Shown: positions 23,051 to 32,043 of the stretch, piece by piece | Layout: each line of letters begins with the position of its first letter | Position numbering within the stretch: position 1 is the first letter of the stretch | Origin: Flavobacterium urocaniciphilum | Lineage (GTDB): Bacteria; Bacteroidota; Bacteroidia; Flavobacteriales; Flavobacteriaceae | NCBI RefSeq assembly: GCF_900110615.1 | Contig: NZ_FOEI01000002.1 | Coordinates: forward strand, 434,001 to 498,000 | Direction of reading: 5' to 3' | DNA: 64,000 nucleotides | Notes under the pieces: model-generated | What the model was told of the DNA's origin: nothing | What the model saw: the letters and a program-made list of their open reading frames with translations, nothing else | Database searches by the model: none | Translations under genes and position numbers: made by a program

Positions 23051-23884
23051 ATGAGCATATTTAACGATTTAAAACAACAATACAAATTTGGAGATGTTCC
23101 ACAGAAATTAATTTTTATTAATGTCTTAGTGTTTTTTGTAAGTATTGTTTTCTTTTTTCAATTCAGATTTGGGGCTTTTAATTACCCTACATGGCTTGCT
23201 TTATCATCGGATTATAAAGAAGCCGTGTTTTTTCCATGGACGTTATTGACCTATATTTTTTTGCATTCAGGTCCGTTTCATTTATTGTTCAATATGATTT
23301 TTCTGTTCTTCATTGGAAATTTGTTTTATACTTTTTTCAATACCAGACAATTTTTAACGGTTTACTTTTTAGGTGGTTTTTTTGGTGGAATTTTTTATCT
23401 ATTGTATAGTTATTTATTTGGGCATTCAAGTTTTTTGGTGGGGGCAAGTGGTTCAGTAATGGCTATTTTTATTGCAGTAGCAACTTATTCACCAAGTATG
23501 CCAATTCGAATGCCTTTCATTGGATATGTTAAACTTTGGCAGGTAGCTGTTTTTTATGTTTTTGTAGATGTTTTATACTTGTTGTCTGATAATACAGGTG
23601 GACATATAGCGCATTTGTCTGGAAGTTTAATGGGTTATATTTTTTCAGTTTTAATGTTAAGAGGTATTGATATCAGTAAAATATTTGCTTGGGAAAAGAA
23701 AAAAAATACTACATTTAAAAAAGTTTATAAAAATAAACCAGAGAAAAAATATCAATCTGTGCGTGTAAAAGATGTAAATGTTACGCAACGTCAGATTGAT
23801 GAAATATTGGATAAAATTAGTAAGTCGGGTTACGATAGCTTAACAAAAGAAGAAAAAGAATTTTTATTTAAAGAAAATAAATAA
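23051..23884 (+). CDS. Rhomboid family intramembrane serine protease (second of two)
   Basis: A 277-residue rhomboid with six membrane helices. Catalytic Ser134 lies in VGASGSVMA and His188 in GHIAHLSGSLMG; FHLLFNM at ~76-82 gives the conserved His/Asn loop. After the last helix comes a cytosolic tail of about 70 residues, Lys-rich then ending DVNVTQRQIDEILDKISKSGYDSLTKEEKEFLF, matching the DUF6576-type C-terminal extension of Bacteroidetes rhomboids. It is only loosely similar to the preceding rhomboid and lacks its insertion, so this is not a recent duplication. The next gene begins 2 bases downstream. Confidence 0.92.
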   Translation: MSIFNDLKQQYKFGDVPQKLIFINVLVFFVSIVFFFQFRFGAFNYPTWLALSSDYKEAVFFPWTLLTYIFLHSGPFHLLFNMIFLFFIGNLFYTFFNTRQFLTVYFLGGFFGGIFYLLYSYLFGHSSFLVGASGSVMAIFIAVATYSPSMPIRMPFIGYVKLWQVAVFYVFVDVLYLLSDNTGGHIAHLSGSLMGYIFSVLMLRGIDISKIFAWEKKKNTTFKKVYKNKPEKKYQSVRVKDVNVTQRQIDEILDKISKSGYDSLTKEEKEFLFKENK

Positions 23885-23886
23885 GC

Positions 23887-24930
23887 GTGTTTAAAGGATT
23901 GTCATTTATATCAAAATCCATGTTGTTTTTTAATGTAGTATTAGCAATTACTACGTTAATGGCTTATTTGTTGCCTTTTTTGGCCCCTAAATGGTTTCCT
24001 TTCTTAAGTGTTTTAACGTTGTTTTTACCCTTTTTTTTGGTGCTTAATTTACTTTTTTTCTTGTATTGGTTCATTCAATTGAAAAAATACATTTTTGTTT
24101 CTGGTTTAGTTCTTTTGTTGGGTATTACATTCATTAATAAATTTTATAATTTACAAGGAACGGAATTGCCAAAATCTGAAAATGATTTCACGGTTATGAG
24201 TTATAACGTTCGATTGTTTAATAAATTCAATTGGAACCAAAAAGCAAATATTCCTGCACAAATAGCCAAATTAGTTGAAGATAAAAATCCAGATATTTTA
24301 TGCATTCAAGAGTATTCTGATTTTGAAAAGACAAGATTTTCAAATTATAAATACAAACAAATCTTTAAAGAAGGGAAAAATATTATTGTTGGTAATGCTA
24401 TTTTTTCAAAATTTAAAATTATAGATAAAGGCGTAATCAATTTTCCTGAATCTAATAATAATGCAGTTTTTGCAGATATTGTGAAAGATAAAGATACAAT
24501 TCGAGTGTACAGCATGCATTTGCAATCCATTAAAATAAGTACTGAAATTGGAGATGAACAAATTCAAAAAATTGATGAATCTAAAACTAAATCAATTTTC
24601 AGAAAAATAAGTGATGCTTTCACGAAACAACAAGAACAAGCTTTGCTTTTAAAAGCTCATTTTAAAGATTGTGAATACAAAAAAATTATTTGTGGTGATA
24701 TGAATAATAGTGCTTTTTCTTTCGTTTATAGAACGATAAAAGGACCCATGCAAGATACTTTTGAAACCAATGGTTCCGGCTTTGGAAAGACATATAATTT
24801 TAATTATTATCCAGCACGTATCGATTACATTTTTGCAGATAAAAACATTCAAATTAAAAGTTTTGAAACTTTAAATGATTTCTATAATAGTGATCATTTT
24901 CCTTTAATTTCGAGGTTGGAAATTAAATAA
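23887..24930 (+). CDS. Endonuclease/exonuclease/phosphatase family protein, membrane-anchored
   Basis: A 347-residue protein starting at GTG 23887, 2 bases after the rhomboid stop. Three N-terminal hydrophobic helices (~10-80) precede an EEP-fold domain: MSYNVRLFNKFNW, DILCIQEYSDF (metal-binding Glu), VYSMHLQSI, ICGDMNNSAFSFVYR (Asp/Asn), RIDYIFAD and NSDHFPLIS (catalytic Asp-His). The fold hydrolyses phosphodiesters in nucleic acids, inositol phosphates or lipids; membrane anchoring with the catalytic domain probably outside the cytosol suggests a non-DNA substrate (inference). Its 3' end overlaps the convergent pentapeptide gene by 8 bases. Confidence 0.88.
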   Translation: MFKGLSFISKSMLFFNVVLAITTLMAYLLPFLAPKWFPFLSVLTLFLPFFLVLNLLFFLYWFIQLKKYIFVSGLVLLLGITFINKFYNLQGTELPKSENDFTVMSYNVRLFNKFNWNQKANIPAQIAKLVEDKNPDILCIQEYSDFEKTRFSNYKYKQIFKEGKNIIVGNAIFSKFKIIDKGVINFPESNNNAVFADIVKDKDTIRVYSMHLQSIKISTEIGDEQIQKIDESKTKSIFRKISDAFTKQQEQALLLKAHFKDCEYKKIICGDMNNSAFSFVYRTIKGPMQDTFETNGSGFGKTYNFNYYPARIDYIFADKNIQIKSFETLNDFYNSDHFPLISRLEIK

Positions 24931-25489
24931 TATCTAAATCGTACTGATTTAAAAGTCCGCTTAAATTTTCATTGGAAAACTTCGTTTTACTAAGCTTGTT
25001 ATTTTCTGGGTTGATAGAAAAATGAATGGCTGTTGTGAAATCTGTTTTTTCTAAATTGGTGTTTTCGAAAATAGATTTTGATAAATCGCACGAATCAAAT
25101 TTTACATTAGATAAATTACAATTTGTAAAATCGACATCAATAATTTTAGAATTAATGAATTTTGAATTCTTTAAATTCATTTTGAAAAAAGAACAAACCT
25201 GTAAAACTGAATTTTCAAAAGATACTTCAAATAAAAAATCATTACAATATTCAAATTGAAAACCAACTAATGTACATTCTTTAAAGATTACTTCTTTAAA
25301 TGAGGTGTTGCTAATATTTGGAGTTTCGAAGTTACAATTAATAAATTCGCAATTGATAAACGAACTATTAGATAGGATTGTTTTACTGAAGTTACAAGAA
25401 TTAAAAACACATGAATCGTATTCGCCTGTTTCAAATAATTCAGTAGAATAATTGATTTTATTAAATGTTGTATCGAATAGTAGTTTCAT
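24923..25489 (-). CDS. Pentapeptide-repeat protein
   Basis: A 188-residue protein made of degenerate A(D/N)LxX-type five-residue repeats (SCVFNSCNFSKTILSNSSFINCEFINCNF and onward to ~SIFENTNLEKTDF), predicted to form a right-handed quadrilateral beta helix. Cysteine and asparagine are abundant at repeat positions. Function unknown; some relatives mimic DNA and protect gyrase, but nothing here proves that. I start at the ATG at 25489: the frame extends to 25543, but that extension contains the terminator of the upstream gene and encodes only a Lys/Phe-rich stretch. No signal peptide from this start. Confidence 0.8.
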   Translation of the reverse strand: MKLLFDTTFNKINYSTELFETGEYDSCVFNSCNFSKTILSNSSFINCEFINCNFETPNISNTSFKEVIFKECTLVGFQFEYCNDFLFEVSFENSVLQVCSFFKMNLKNSKFINSKIIDVDFTNCNLSNVKFDSCDLSKSIFENTNLEKTDFTTAIHFSINPENNKLSKTKFSNENLSGLLNQYDLDII

Positions 25490-25496
25490 AAGAATA

Positions 25497-25522
25497 AAAA
25501 AAACTGCTTTAAAAGCAGTTTT
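25497..25522 (-). terminator. Terminator of the DUF4369 lipoprotein gene
   Basis: CTGC paired with GCAG, extended by A/T pairs, then a run of eight T on the minus strand, 8 bases after the stop codon at 25530. It sits just upstream of the pentapeptide gene start. Confidence 0.75.
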
Positions 25523-25529
25523 GAATATT

Positions 25530-26246
25530 TTAATTTTCTTCAATTGATTTTCTCTCTTTTACCCATTTAGCTAATTCTTTACCATATAAAGATTTTGCTG
25601 CTTTTGGACTTAAAGTTTTATTAATTGTATCTAATAATTTGATGTGCGCATCTGGAATCTCAGTAAGAGCAATATAAGGAGAAACTTCAAATTTAGAATT
25701 TACTAATGCAAAATTTGCAGTAGTGATATATCTTCTAACTTTCAGTTTTTCTTTTTGAGTTTCAATATCTTTATTTGCTTCAACTTTATTTGCTAAGTTG
25801 TTTTTGATTTCTTTTTCTACTAAATCTAAATTTTCATTGTTTAATTTCGATTTAATTTTTAAGAATTTTTCATACACTTTTTGATTTTCAGAACCTGTAA
25901 TTTTTGCACTGGCAAAAAATTCCTTTAAAGTTGTGTTTAAAGTCATTTTTCCTGGTTCTGCAAAAAGGTGGATACTGTTATCAATCGAACTAGTAGTTCC
26001 TCTATCTAAAAATACATATAACATTTGTGGTTCATCAATTTGAAATTTTGTTTGAAATTCAGATTCACCACTAATAGTAATTGTGTCTAAAATTACTAAA
26101 CTCGTATCTTTTAATTGTTGAATGTATAATTTTCCTTGTTTTAAACCTTCTACTTTTCCAGTTAATTCTACATTTCCTGTTTTGTTAGTTGATTTACTAC
26201 AAGCTAATACTACTAAAGCAACGGTTAGTATAAGTAATTTTTTCAT
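25530..26246 (-). CDS. DUF4369 domain lipoprotein
   Basis: A 238-residue lipoprotein (MKKLLILTVALVVLAC-SKS). Residues ~25-125 (VELTGKVEGLKQGKLYIQQLKDTSLVILDTITISGESEFQTKF...YVFLDR) match the DUF4369 domain that normally sits in front of a thioredoxin domain in Bacteroidetes TlpA-like disulfide reductases. Here there is no thioredoxin domain and no CxxC; a Lys/Glu-rich helical C-terminus of ~100 residues takes its place. Function unknown. It has its own terminator and is separated from the M61 peptidase by another. Confidence 0.75.
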   Translation of the reverse strand: MKKLLILTVALVVLACSKSTNKTGNVELTGKVEGLKQGKLYIQQLKDTSLVILDTITISGESEFQTKFQIDEPQMLYVFLDRGTTSSIDNSIHLFAEPGKMTLNTTLKEFFASAKITGSENQKVYEKFLKIKSKLNNENLDLVEKEIKNNLANKVEANKDIETQKEKLKVRRYITTANFALVNSKFEVSPYIALTEIPDAHIKLLDTINKTLSPKAAKSLYGKELAKWVKERKSIEEN

Positions 26247-26275
26247 GTTTCATTTTTATAAGATTGCAAAGAAAA

Positions 26276-26312
26276 TAAAAAAAACCTCAAAATAATAGTA
26301 TTTTGAGGTTTT
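26276..26312 (-). terminator. Terminator of the M61 peptidase gene
   Basis: A 14 bp perfect stem (AAAACCTCAAAATA with TATTTTGAGGTTTT) with a 4-base loop, followed on the minus strand by a long T tract; 22 bases after the stop codon at 26334. Confidence 0.9.
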
Positions 26313-26333
26313 TGTATATAAAATTATAAGGTT

Positions 26334-28199
26334 TTATCCTTTTAACCAAGCGTTTTTAAGTGCTTCTTTAGTTTTGTCTGAAGCAATAAATCCAGCTTTT
26401 TCTTCTTTAGGTAAAACAATTTTTCCTGATAACGTTAATTCGTTTCCGTCTCTTTTTACTTTTACAGTAATATTGTCACCTTCTTTCCAAGTTTCACTAG
26501 ACATAATTAAATCGTAAATATTATCTAAGTTATATTCTGTGTTATTGAAAGCTAATAATGCATCATTACCTTTTACGCCTAAACTGCTTAAGAAAATGTT
26601 ATTGCTCACATCTGGTAAAGCTTTAATTTGTTTCGTTGCTTTATCTACTGTTACTAATGGAATACGTCCTTCTTTTAAGAATGGATTTCCAGGAACCATA
26701 GTTTTAGCATTTACAACACCCATTTTTGCGAAAAATTCATTGTAAGGAATTGGAGTTTCACCCGCTACATATTTGTTTAAGAATTCTCCAATTTGAGGAT
26801 AGGTAATTCTAGTTATTGTTGCGAATAAATCTTCATCGTTGAAAGGTTTGTTGCTTCCGTATTCGTTTGATAAATCTTGCATTAAGTTTAAAATACCTTT
26901 CTGACCATTGCTTAATTCTCTTAATTGAATATCAATACACATAGCTATTAATGCTCCTTTTTGATACACGTTTAAGTATTGATCTTTATAGGGTTGTTCT
27001 AAAACGTTTTTACTCATTTTAGTAAAACTCATTTTATCATTCATCGAATTTGCTTCCTCGATTTTTCCAGCCATTCTTTTGTAGAAATCTTCCTCTGAAA
27101 TTAATCCTTGATTTACTTGGAATAAATTAGCGAAATATTCTGTAATTCCTTCATACATCCATAAATGTTCAGACATTTTAGGTTTGTTGAAATCGAAATA
27201 ATGAATTTCTCTTGAATGTACACTTAAAGGAGTTACAATGTGGAAAAACTCGTGAGAAACAACGTCTTTTAATTGTTCTTGTAACGCTTCTAAAGGCATC
27301 ATTTCTGGCATAACTACCGTTGTTGAAGTCATGTGTTCAAGCGCTCCAAATCCTTTAGCGTCTTTAGCAGCCATGTCTGATAAATACAATAAAACAGTGT
27401 ATTTTTTGTTTGCATTGAATTTTCCTAAGAACTTCTTTTGAGCTCTCATGAACTTTTCCGTTTCTGGAGTAATATCTGCCGCTTTGTGTTTTCCATTCGG
27501 AGAATAAACACTGATAACAATATCCATTCCTTCAACATTAAATTCCGTTACATCTGGTTTAGTATACATCATTGGATTGTCTACTAATTCTGCATATCTT
27601 GCCGTTTTGAAAACGTCTACTTCTTTACTCGTATCAGTATCCACTAAAGATGTTGCTCCCCACATGTTCGCAGGATGTTTAACTTCAACTGTATAAGGTA
27701 ATTCCGATTTTCCTTCAAAATATCCAACGAAACCATGTGTGTTTAAAACGAAATTTTCTCCAGCTTTTATATTAGTTCCTGCTGGTGAAAAAATATCATC
27801 ACTTTCTCCAAAACCTGCGCCGCCTTCTGTATCATATGTATCATTAACCAAATAAGTTACTTTAGCCAATTTTGTAGCATCGTAAATGGTATATGAATTT
27901 TCATCCATTTTAGCAATTTTCAAAGGTTTTCCTTTGCTATCGTATGCTTTTACATTTTCAACATATCTTCCGTAATTATCTTCTGAATATGTTCCAGGAA
28001 CAATTTTAGGGATATTAAAAGTGGTAGTTTCTGTTGTAATTGTTGGATTTGTAATAGTTACTTGAACTTTGTCGTCTTTTACATTAACTAAATCGATACT
28101 TACAGAAACATAGTTTTTAGTAGTAGTAGACGCTACATTTGAAGTTTTGCAGCTCATTAAGAAAAAAGCAAAACCAATAGTCATTAATATTTTTTTCAT
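26334..28199 (-). CDS. M61 family metallopeptidase (glycyl aminopeptidase-like) lipoprotein
   Basis: A 621-residue zinc peptidase with a lipoprotein signal (FFLMSC17). An N-terminal beta domain (~30-215) precedes a gluzincin catalytic domain: HEFFH gives H316, E317 and H320, and E350 in MYEGITEYF is the third zinc ligand. GFGALEHMTST just upstream is also characteristic of M61. A C-terminal PDZ-like region spans ~480-600 (FLSSLGVKGNDALLAFNNTEYNLDNIYDLI). Family members remove N-terminal Gly or Ala and may act on peptidoglycan-derived or dietary peptides; the substrate here is unknown. Probably monocistronic. Confidence 0.9.
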   Translation of the reverse strand: MKKILMTIGFAFFLMSCKTSNVASTTTKNYVSVSIDLVNVKDDKVQVTITNPTITTETTTFNIPKIVPGTYSEDNYGRYVENVKAYDSKGKPLKIAKMDENSYTIYDATKLAKVTYLVNDTYDTEGGAGFGESDDIFSPAGTNIKAGENFVLNTHGFVGYFEGKSELPYTVEVKHPANMWGATSLVDTDTSKEVDVFKTARYAELVDNPMMYTKPDVTEFNVEGMDIVISVYSPNGKHKAADITPETEKFMRAQKKFLGKFNANKKYTVLLYLSDMAAKDAKGFGALEHMTSTTVVMPEMMPLEALQEQLKDVVSHEFFHIVTPLSVHSREIHYFDFNKPKMSEHLWMYEGITEYFANLFQVNQGLISEEDFYKRMAGKIEEANSMNDKMSFTKMSKNVLEQPYKDQYLNVYQKGALIAMCIDIQLRELSNGQKGILNLMQDLSNEYGSNKPFNDEDLFATITRITYPQIGEFLNKYVAGETPIPYNEFFAKMGVVNAKTMVPGNPFLKEGRIPLVTVDKATKQIKALPDVSNNIFLSSLGVKGNDALLAFNNTEYNLDNIYDLIMSSETWKEGDNITVKVKRDGNELTLSGKIVLPKEEKAGFIASDKTKEALKNAWLKG

Positions 28200-28242
28200 T
28201 ACTTATATTTTTACTGATATGTATATGTTTAAGTAAAATTGT

Positions 28243-28278
28243 TACAAAAAAAGAATCCCGAATTGCTCGGGATTCTTT
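28243..28278 (-). terminator. Terminator of the TIGR03643 gene
   Basis: AAAGAATCCCGA pairs with TCGGGATTCTTT, followed by T residues on the minus strand, directly after the stop codon at 28279. Confidence 0.88.
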
Positions 28279-28563
28279 TTAGTCGAATTTATTTTTAATA
28301 TAATATTTACTATCTAAATCGTCGTCGTCATCAAAATCATTAAACTTTTGAGGTTTTGGTTTTGGTTTTCCGGCTGCAACTTTCTTTTTCCAAAGTTCAA
28401 AATTGTCTTTGGATAATTTTTTGCGCATCATTTCCGTAACTTCATTTTCTGAAATTCCGAATTCTTCTTTTATTACTTCAAAAGGTTTTCTTTCCTCTTG
28501 AGCCATACTAATCACTCTTTCGATTTCTTCTTGTGATAGTTCTACCTTTTTACTTTTTTTCAT
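28279..28563 (-). CDS. TIGR03643 family protein
   Basis: A 94-residue protein. Residues ~10-65 (EEIERVISMAQEERKPFEVIKEEFGISENEVTEMMRKKLSKDNFELWKKKV) match the small TIGR03643 family, whose helix-turn-helix-like profile hints at nucleic-acid binding but whose function is not established. The C-terminus is a KPKPKPQ spacer followed by an acidic FDDDDDLDSKYY tail, an extension many relatives lack. Monocistronic with a strong terminator at its stop codon. A 99-base AT-rich gap separates it from alkB. Confidence 0.8.
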   Translation of the reverse strand: MKKSKKVELSQEEIERVISMAQEERKPFEVIKEEFGISENEVTEMMRKKLSKDNFELWKKKVAAGKPKPKPQKFNDFDDDDDLDSKYYIKNKFD

Positions 28564-28662
28564 TAGTCGAAAAGTACCATTAATGTTATTTATAATCTTG
28601 TATCAAATGACATTCCAATATTAATAAAAAAATATATTTCGAAGAAAAAAAAATGAAAAAAA

Positions 28663-29268
28663 TTATTTTATTTGTCGAAATGTTAAATTTATCCTCTGAT
28701 TCTTAGGGCTTGAAGATTTTGGTATTTGATGTTTGTAATGAATTTGAGAGCCGTTTTTCATTACTAATAAGCTTCCGTGTTGTAAAGTAAGGGTTTGTTT
28801 AATTTCTTTTCTTGTATTGTGTTTGATTTGAAATTGTCTTTCTTCACCTAAACTAACAGAAGCAATAATAGGATCTCGGCCTAATTCTTTCTCATTATCG
28901 GCATGCCATCCGTTACTGTCTTTTTCATTTCGATACAAGTTGAGTAAAACTGTTGTAAAATGTTCGTTGATGGTATTTTCAATTTCATCTTTAATAAACA
29001 TTAAAGTTTCATTAAAAGGATGTGGTTGCATTACAATATTTGAATAACCATAAGGTTTTCCTTCATTTCCGTACAAAGCAGTTAATCGAGGTTGAAGAAT
29101 TTTTTTTCCAAAAATTGTAATTTCATCGTGTTGCCATTTTGTTTCTTTCAAGAGCTTTTCAAAAAGTAAATTCGCTTTATTAGTATCGAAGAAATTCGGA
29201 TAGTAGATAAATTCCGCATCGGGTAAATTTAAATAAATAGGTTCTTCGTTAAAAAATAAATTAGACAT
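28663..29268 (-). CDS. AlkB-like alpha-ketoglutarate-dependent dioxygenase
   Basis: A 201-residue Fe(II)/2-oxoglutarate dioxygenase of the AlkB group, which removes alkyl lesions (1-methyladenine, 3-methylcytosine) from DNA or RNA. The iron facial triad is H122 and D124 (GWHADNE) plus H180 (YKHQIPK); R192 and R198 in QRINLTFRQI bind 2-oxoglutarate. The arrangement NLYRNEKDSNGWHAD is closest to the ALKBH2/3-like branch rather than E. coli AlkB. Full length. A strong hairpin terminator ends at the base before its start codon, so its expression may rely on read-through from aqpZ. Confidence 0.88.
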   Translation of the reverse strand: MSNLFFNEEPIYLNLPDAEFIYYPNFFDTNKANLLFEKLLKETKWQHDEITIFGKKILQPRLTALYGNEGKPYGYSNIVMQPHPFNETLMFIKDEIENTINEHFTTVLLNLYRNEKDSNGWHADNEKELGRDPIIASVSLGEERQFQIKHNTRKEIKQTLTLQHGSLLVMKNGSQIHYKHQIPKSSSPKNQRINLTFRQIK

Positions 29269-29269
29269 A

Positions 29270-29296
29270 AAAAAAGCGATGAAAATTTCACCGCTA
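29270..29296 (-). terminator. Terminator after aqpZ, abutting the alkB start codon
   Basis: On the minus strand AGCGGTGA pairs with TCATCGCT (one G-U pair) around a short A/T loop, followed by seven T residues ending at 29269-29270, immediately before the ATG at 29268. Confidence 0.75.
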
Positions 29297-29323
29297 ATTT
29301 AATTAATTGATTTTGATTCTTAT

Positions 29324-30025
29324 TTATTCTTTTTCTTGTAACAGGTTTTTATAGATAAATCCTGCTATTATTGCTCCTAAAATAGGTGCTACCCAAAATA
29401 ACCAAACTTGGGTTAAAGGTTCGCCACCCGCAAATAATGCTTGAGATAATGAACGTGCAGGGTTTACAGAGGTATTGGTTATTGGAATACTAACTAAATG
29501 AATTAGTGTTAAACCTAATCCAATTGCAATTCCTGCGAATTTTCCGTTTGCAAATTTGTCTGTTGCTCCTAAAATAATCAAAAGGAAAAATAGGGTCAAT
29601 ACAAATTCGGCAGTAAAAGCGGCCATCGTTGAATAACCTTGTGGTGAAAAAGCATCAAATCCATTTGAAGCAAAAGCCCCCGCTTTAGTATTGTCTATTT
29701 GAAAACCATCTTTTCCAGATAAAATGTAGAATAAAGTTCCGGCTGCAGCAATTGCTCCAACACATTGAGAAACGATATAAGGTACAATTTCTTTGGCTTC
29801 AAATCTTCCGCCAGCCCACAATCCTAATGTTACTGCGGGATTAAAATGTCCGCCTGAAATGTGTCCAACTGCATAAGCCATTGTTAAAACAGTTAAACCA
29901 AATGCCAAGGAAACACCCATAAATCCGATTCCTAAATCTGGAATTCCAGCTGCAAATAATGCGCTACCACAACCTCCAAAAACAAGCCAATACGTTCCGA
30001 AAAACTCTGCAAATAATTTTCTCAT
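29324..30025 (-). CDS. aqpZ: Aquaporin Z family water channel
   Basis: A 233-residue MIP-family channel of the inner membrane. Six membrane helices and two half-helices carry the paired NPA boxes: HFNPAVTLG (~61-69) and [13 protein letters not shown] (~187-199). Selectivity-filter positions look aquaporin-like (Arg after the second NPA box). The start [25 protein letters not shown] is diagnostic of AqpZ. Water is the expected substrate. It is followed by a terminator and alkB. Confidence 0.92.
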   Translation of the reverse strand: MRKLFAEFFGTYWLVFGGCGSALFAAGIPDLGIGFMGVSLAFGLTVLTMAYAVGHISGGHFNPAVTLGLWAGGRFEAKEIVPYIVSQCVGAIAAAGTLFYILSGKDGFQIDNTKAGAFASNGFDAFSPQGYSTMAAFTAEFVLTLFFLLIILGATDKFANGKFAGIAIGLGLTLIHLVSIPITNTSVNPARSLSQALFAGGEPLTQVWLFWVAPILGAIIAGFIYKNLLQEKE

Positions 30026-30132
30026 AGTAAATAGTTTAATTTTACAATTAATGTAAAAAGGTTAGTTATACTAATTTACTAAAAAAACAGAGTAGAGTAG
30101 TTACTTGATAATAAACTTATTAACAAGAAATA

Positions 30133-31029
30133 TTAACTATTTTTTTTCGAGAAGTTAATGTTCATGATAACAATGGCTAATATAATTAACAAAATACCAA
30201 TCCATTGCCAAAGCACAACTTTCTCTTTTAAAAGTAAAAATGCCATCATTACCGAAACAGGTAATTCTAAAGAAGCGACTATACTTCCTAATCCAATTCC
30301 TGTATGTGGAAAACCAGCATTTAAAAGCATTGGAGGAATTATTGTTCCGAATAACGCTAAGAATAAACCGTATTTTCCAAAGATTTCTATATTAAAAGTT
30401 CCTGTTTGAGTATAAATACTGAACGCAAAAACAATTACGGCACCACCTAATAACATGTATAAACTTCTTTGAGCAGAAGAAATACCAAGAGCAATTTTGT
30501 TTGCAGTAAACATAGTTGTTGTAAATGAGGCTGCTGCAAGCATTCCCCAAAAAATTCCTCTCCAATCTAAGTTAAATTGACCCGTGTATAATTTAGTTGC
30601 TAAAGCAGTTCCAATTAATACAATAATTACAGAAACAACTTTTTGAATAGAAGGTGCTTTTTTGTCTAAAATCCATTCTAATAAAACACCCATCCATACC
30701 GTTTGCATTAATAAAACAATAGCTATTGAAACATCAATATAACGAACACATAAGTAATAAAATACACTAGTCATTCCTAAAGAAGTTCCTGCAATCATTA
30801 AATGAAATATGTTCTTCGGACTTGCTTTTACAACTTTTTCTTTGTTGTTAAATTTTTGAAAGGCATTAATAATTAAAACCCCAATTATTCCATATATAAA
30901 TTGTGAAGAAGTTACTTCTGCGGTTGAAAATCCATCTTTGTAGGCTAATTTTACAAAAGTGGCTAACATACCATAACTTGTTGCGCCTAAGGCAACTAAA
31001 AAAACTCCCTTTAATACACTATTTTTCAT
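30133..31029 (-). CDS. EamA/DMT family transporter
   Basis: A 298-residue protein with ten hydrophobic helices arranged as two EamA repeats (~8-145 and ~158-292), typical of drug/metabolite transporters of the inner membrane. Recognisable repeat ends are SVFYYLCVRYIDVSIAIVLLMQTVWMGVLLEWIL and GIGLGSIVASLELPVSVMMAFLLLKEKVVLWQWIGILLIILAIV, the latter being the classic EamA closing helix pair. Substrate unknown. Monocistronic with an exact -7 element upstream. Confidence 0.85.
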   Translation of the reverse strand: MKNSVLKGVFLVALGATSYGMLATFVKLAYKDGFSTAEVTSSQFIYGIIGVLIINAFQKFNNKEKVVKASPKNIFHLMIAGTSLGMTSVFYYLCVRYIDVSIAIVLLMQTVWMGVLLEWILDKKAPSIQKVVSVIIVLIGTALATKLYTGQFNLDWRGIFWGMLAAASFTTTMFTANKIALGISSAQRSLYMLLGGAVIVFAFSIYTQTGTFNIEIFGKYGLFLALFGTIIPPMLLNAGFPHTGIGLGSIVASLELPVSVMMAFLLLKEKVVLWQWIGILLIILAIVIMNINFSKKNS

Positions 31030-31051
31030 TTTTATTTTTTTAAAAAGCCGA

Positions 31052-31059
31052 CAAAGATA
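31052..31059 (-). promoter_or_regulatory. -7 promoter element for the EamA transporter
   Basis: TATCTTTG on the minus strand, exact TAnnTTTG, 22 bases before the ATG at 31029. Confidence 0.5.
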
Positions 31060-31107
31060 GTTTTAAAACTTTAAAAGAGTAGTATTAGGTGAAAAATTTT
31101 CAGTTTA

Positions 31108-31137
31108 AAAAAAAAAGCCCAACAAAAATGTTGGGCT
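31108..31137 (-). terminator. Terminator of the unknown lipoprotein gene
   Basis: GCCCAACA pairs with TGTTGGGC (loop AAAA), followed on the minus strand by about ten T residues, 24 bases after the stop codon at 31161. Confidence 0.9.
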
Positions 31138-31160
31138 CAGAGTTCAAAAAAATAATGTAC

Positions 31161-31991
31161 TTATAAAGTTACATTGTATGTTACATCATTAGGATTATGG
31201 TAATAAGTGGCTAAATTGTCACATTCGTTATTTCCGAAATCTAACACACCATCTAATACGGTTCCTTGTAAATTTAATTGACCTTGTGAAATATAGTTAC
31301 AAGAATATTTTTTTATTAAAGGTTGAATTACTGTTGAAGTTAACGAAGAACCATTTGGTCTATTAACCGTATGCGTTCCTGAAATTACTTCGTAAATATT
31401 GTCTGCAAGAATTACAGTTGTAACTCCGGCTGTTTGTCTAACAGTTCTTGTTCCAGAATGTGTAAAGTATACTCCATTTGGGAAAGTTATTTTACCATTT
31501 GTAACTGTTCTCGTCCATTGTGGAGTAGATGCATTTGTAGTTTGATTTGTGTAAACAACAGTTCCTTCTATCTTTTTAAGATTTACATAATAGTTATTTC
31601 TTTCAATTGTCATTGTTGATCCATTTGCCATTACATAACCTGAAAGTGTAATCGTTAATATTCCAGAACGTGTTACGCCGTTTTGCGTACATCCTGTTCC
31701 AAAATCAATAGTAATTATTTTAGGAAATACACCAGGTGTTGTATTGTTTACTGAAACTGTAGCACAACTCGGAACGGTATTGATTTCGTTTGCTGTTCTG
31801 CTTGAAAAACCTCCATTACTACTAGCAACTTCAATTCCAGCATTAAAGTCTAACTCACTTGTAAAATCTGCAATCATTGAAGTAGTTACCATTTCACTGT
31901 CAACATTTTCAGATTGTAGCACTTCTTCCCTTGAACATGAAGCAACTAAAATTGCCATCAATGCGAAAACATATGTTTTTAAGTTTTTCAT
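31161..31991 (-). CDS. Lipoprotein of unknown function
   Basis: A 276-residue lipoprotein: signal peptide ending ILVASC, then SREE, acidic residues right after the lipid-bearing Cys as in the flavobacterial lipoprotein export signal, which would favour surface display. The mature part is Thr/Asn/Val-rich and strongly beta (TITLSGYVMANGSTMTIERNNYYVNLKKIEGTVVYTNQ and similar), with four scattered Cys that could form two disulfides (SCATVS, GCTQNG, SCNY, ECDNL). Similar proteins are common in Flavobacteriaceae but uncharacterised. Single-gene unit with a strong terminator. Confidence 0.75.
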   Translation of the reverse strand: MKNLKTYVFALMAILVASCSREEVLQSENVDSEMVTTSMIADFTSELDFNAGIEVASSNGGFSSRTANEINTVPSCATVSVNNTTPGVFPKIITIDFGTGCTQNGVTRSGILTITLSGYVMANGSTMTIERNNYYVNLKKIEGTVVYTNQTTNASTPQWTRTVTNGKITFPNGVYFTHSGTRTVRQTAGVTTVILADNIYEVISGTHTVNRPNGSSLTSTVIQPLIKKYSCNYISQGQLNLQGTVLDGVLDFGNNECDNLATYYHNPNDVTYNVTL

Positions 31992-32043
31992 GATAAATAG
32001 TTTTTTAGGATTATGAGATTAGACTAAGGTAATCAAAAAAGGT

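Noticed and set aside
22203-23884. Recent tandem duplication of rhomboid genes
   Set aside because: The two proteins share only catalytic motifs; one has an insertion and the other a C-terminal DUF6576-like tail, so they are old paralogues.
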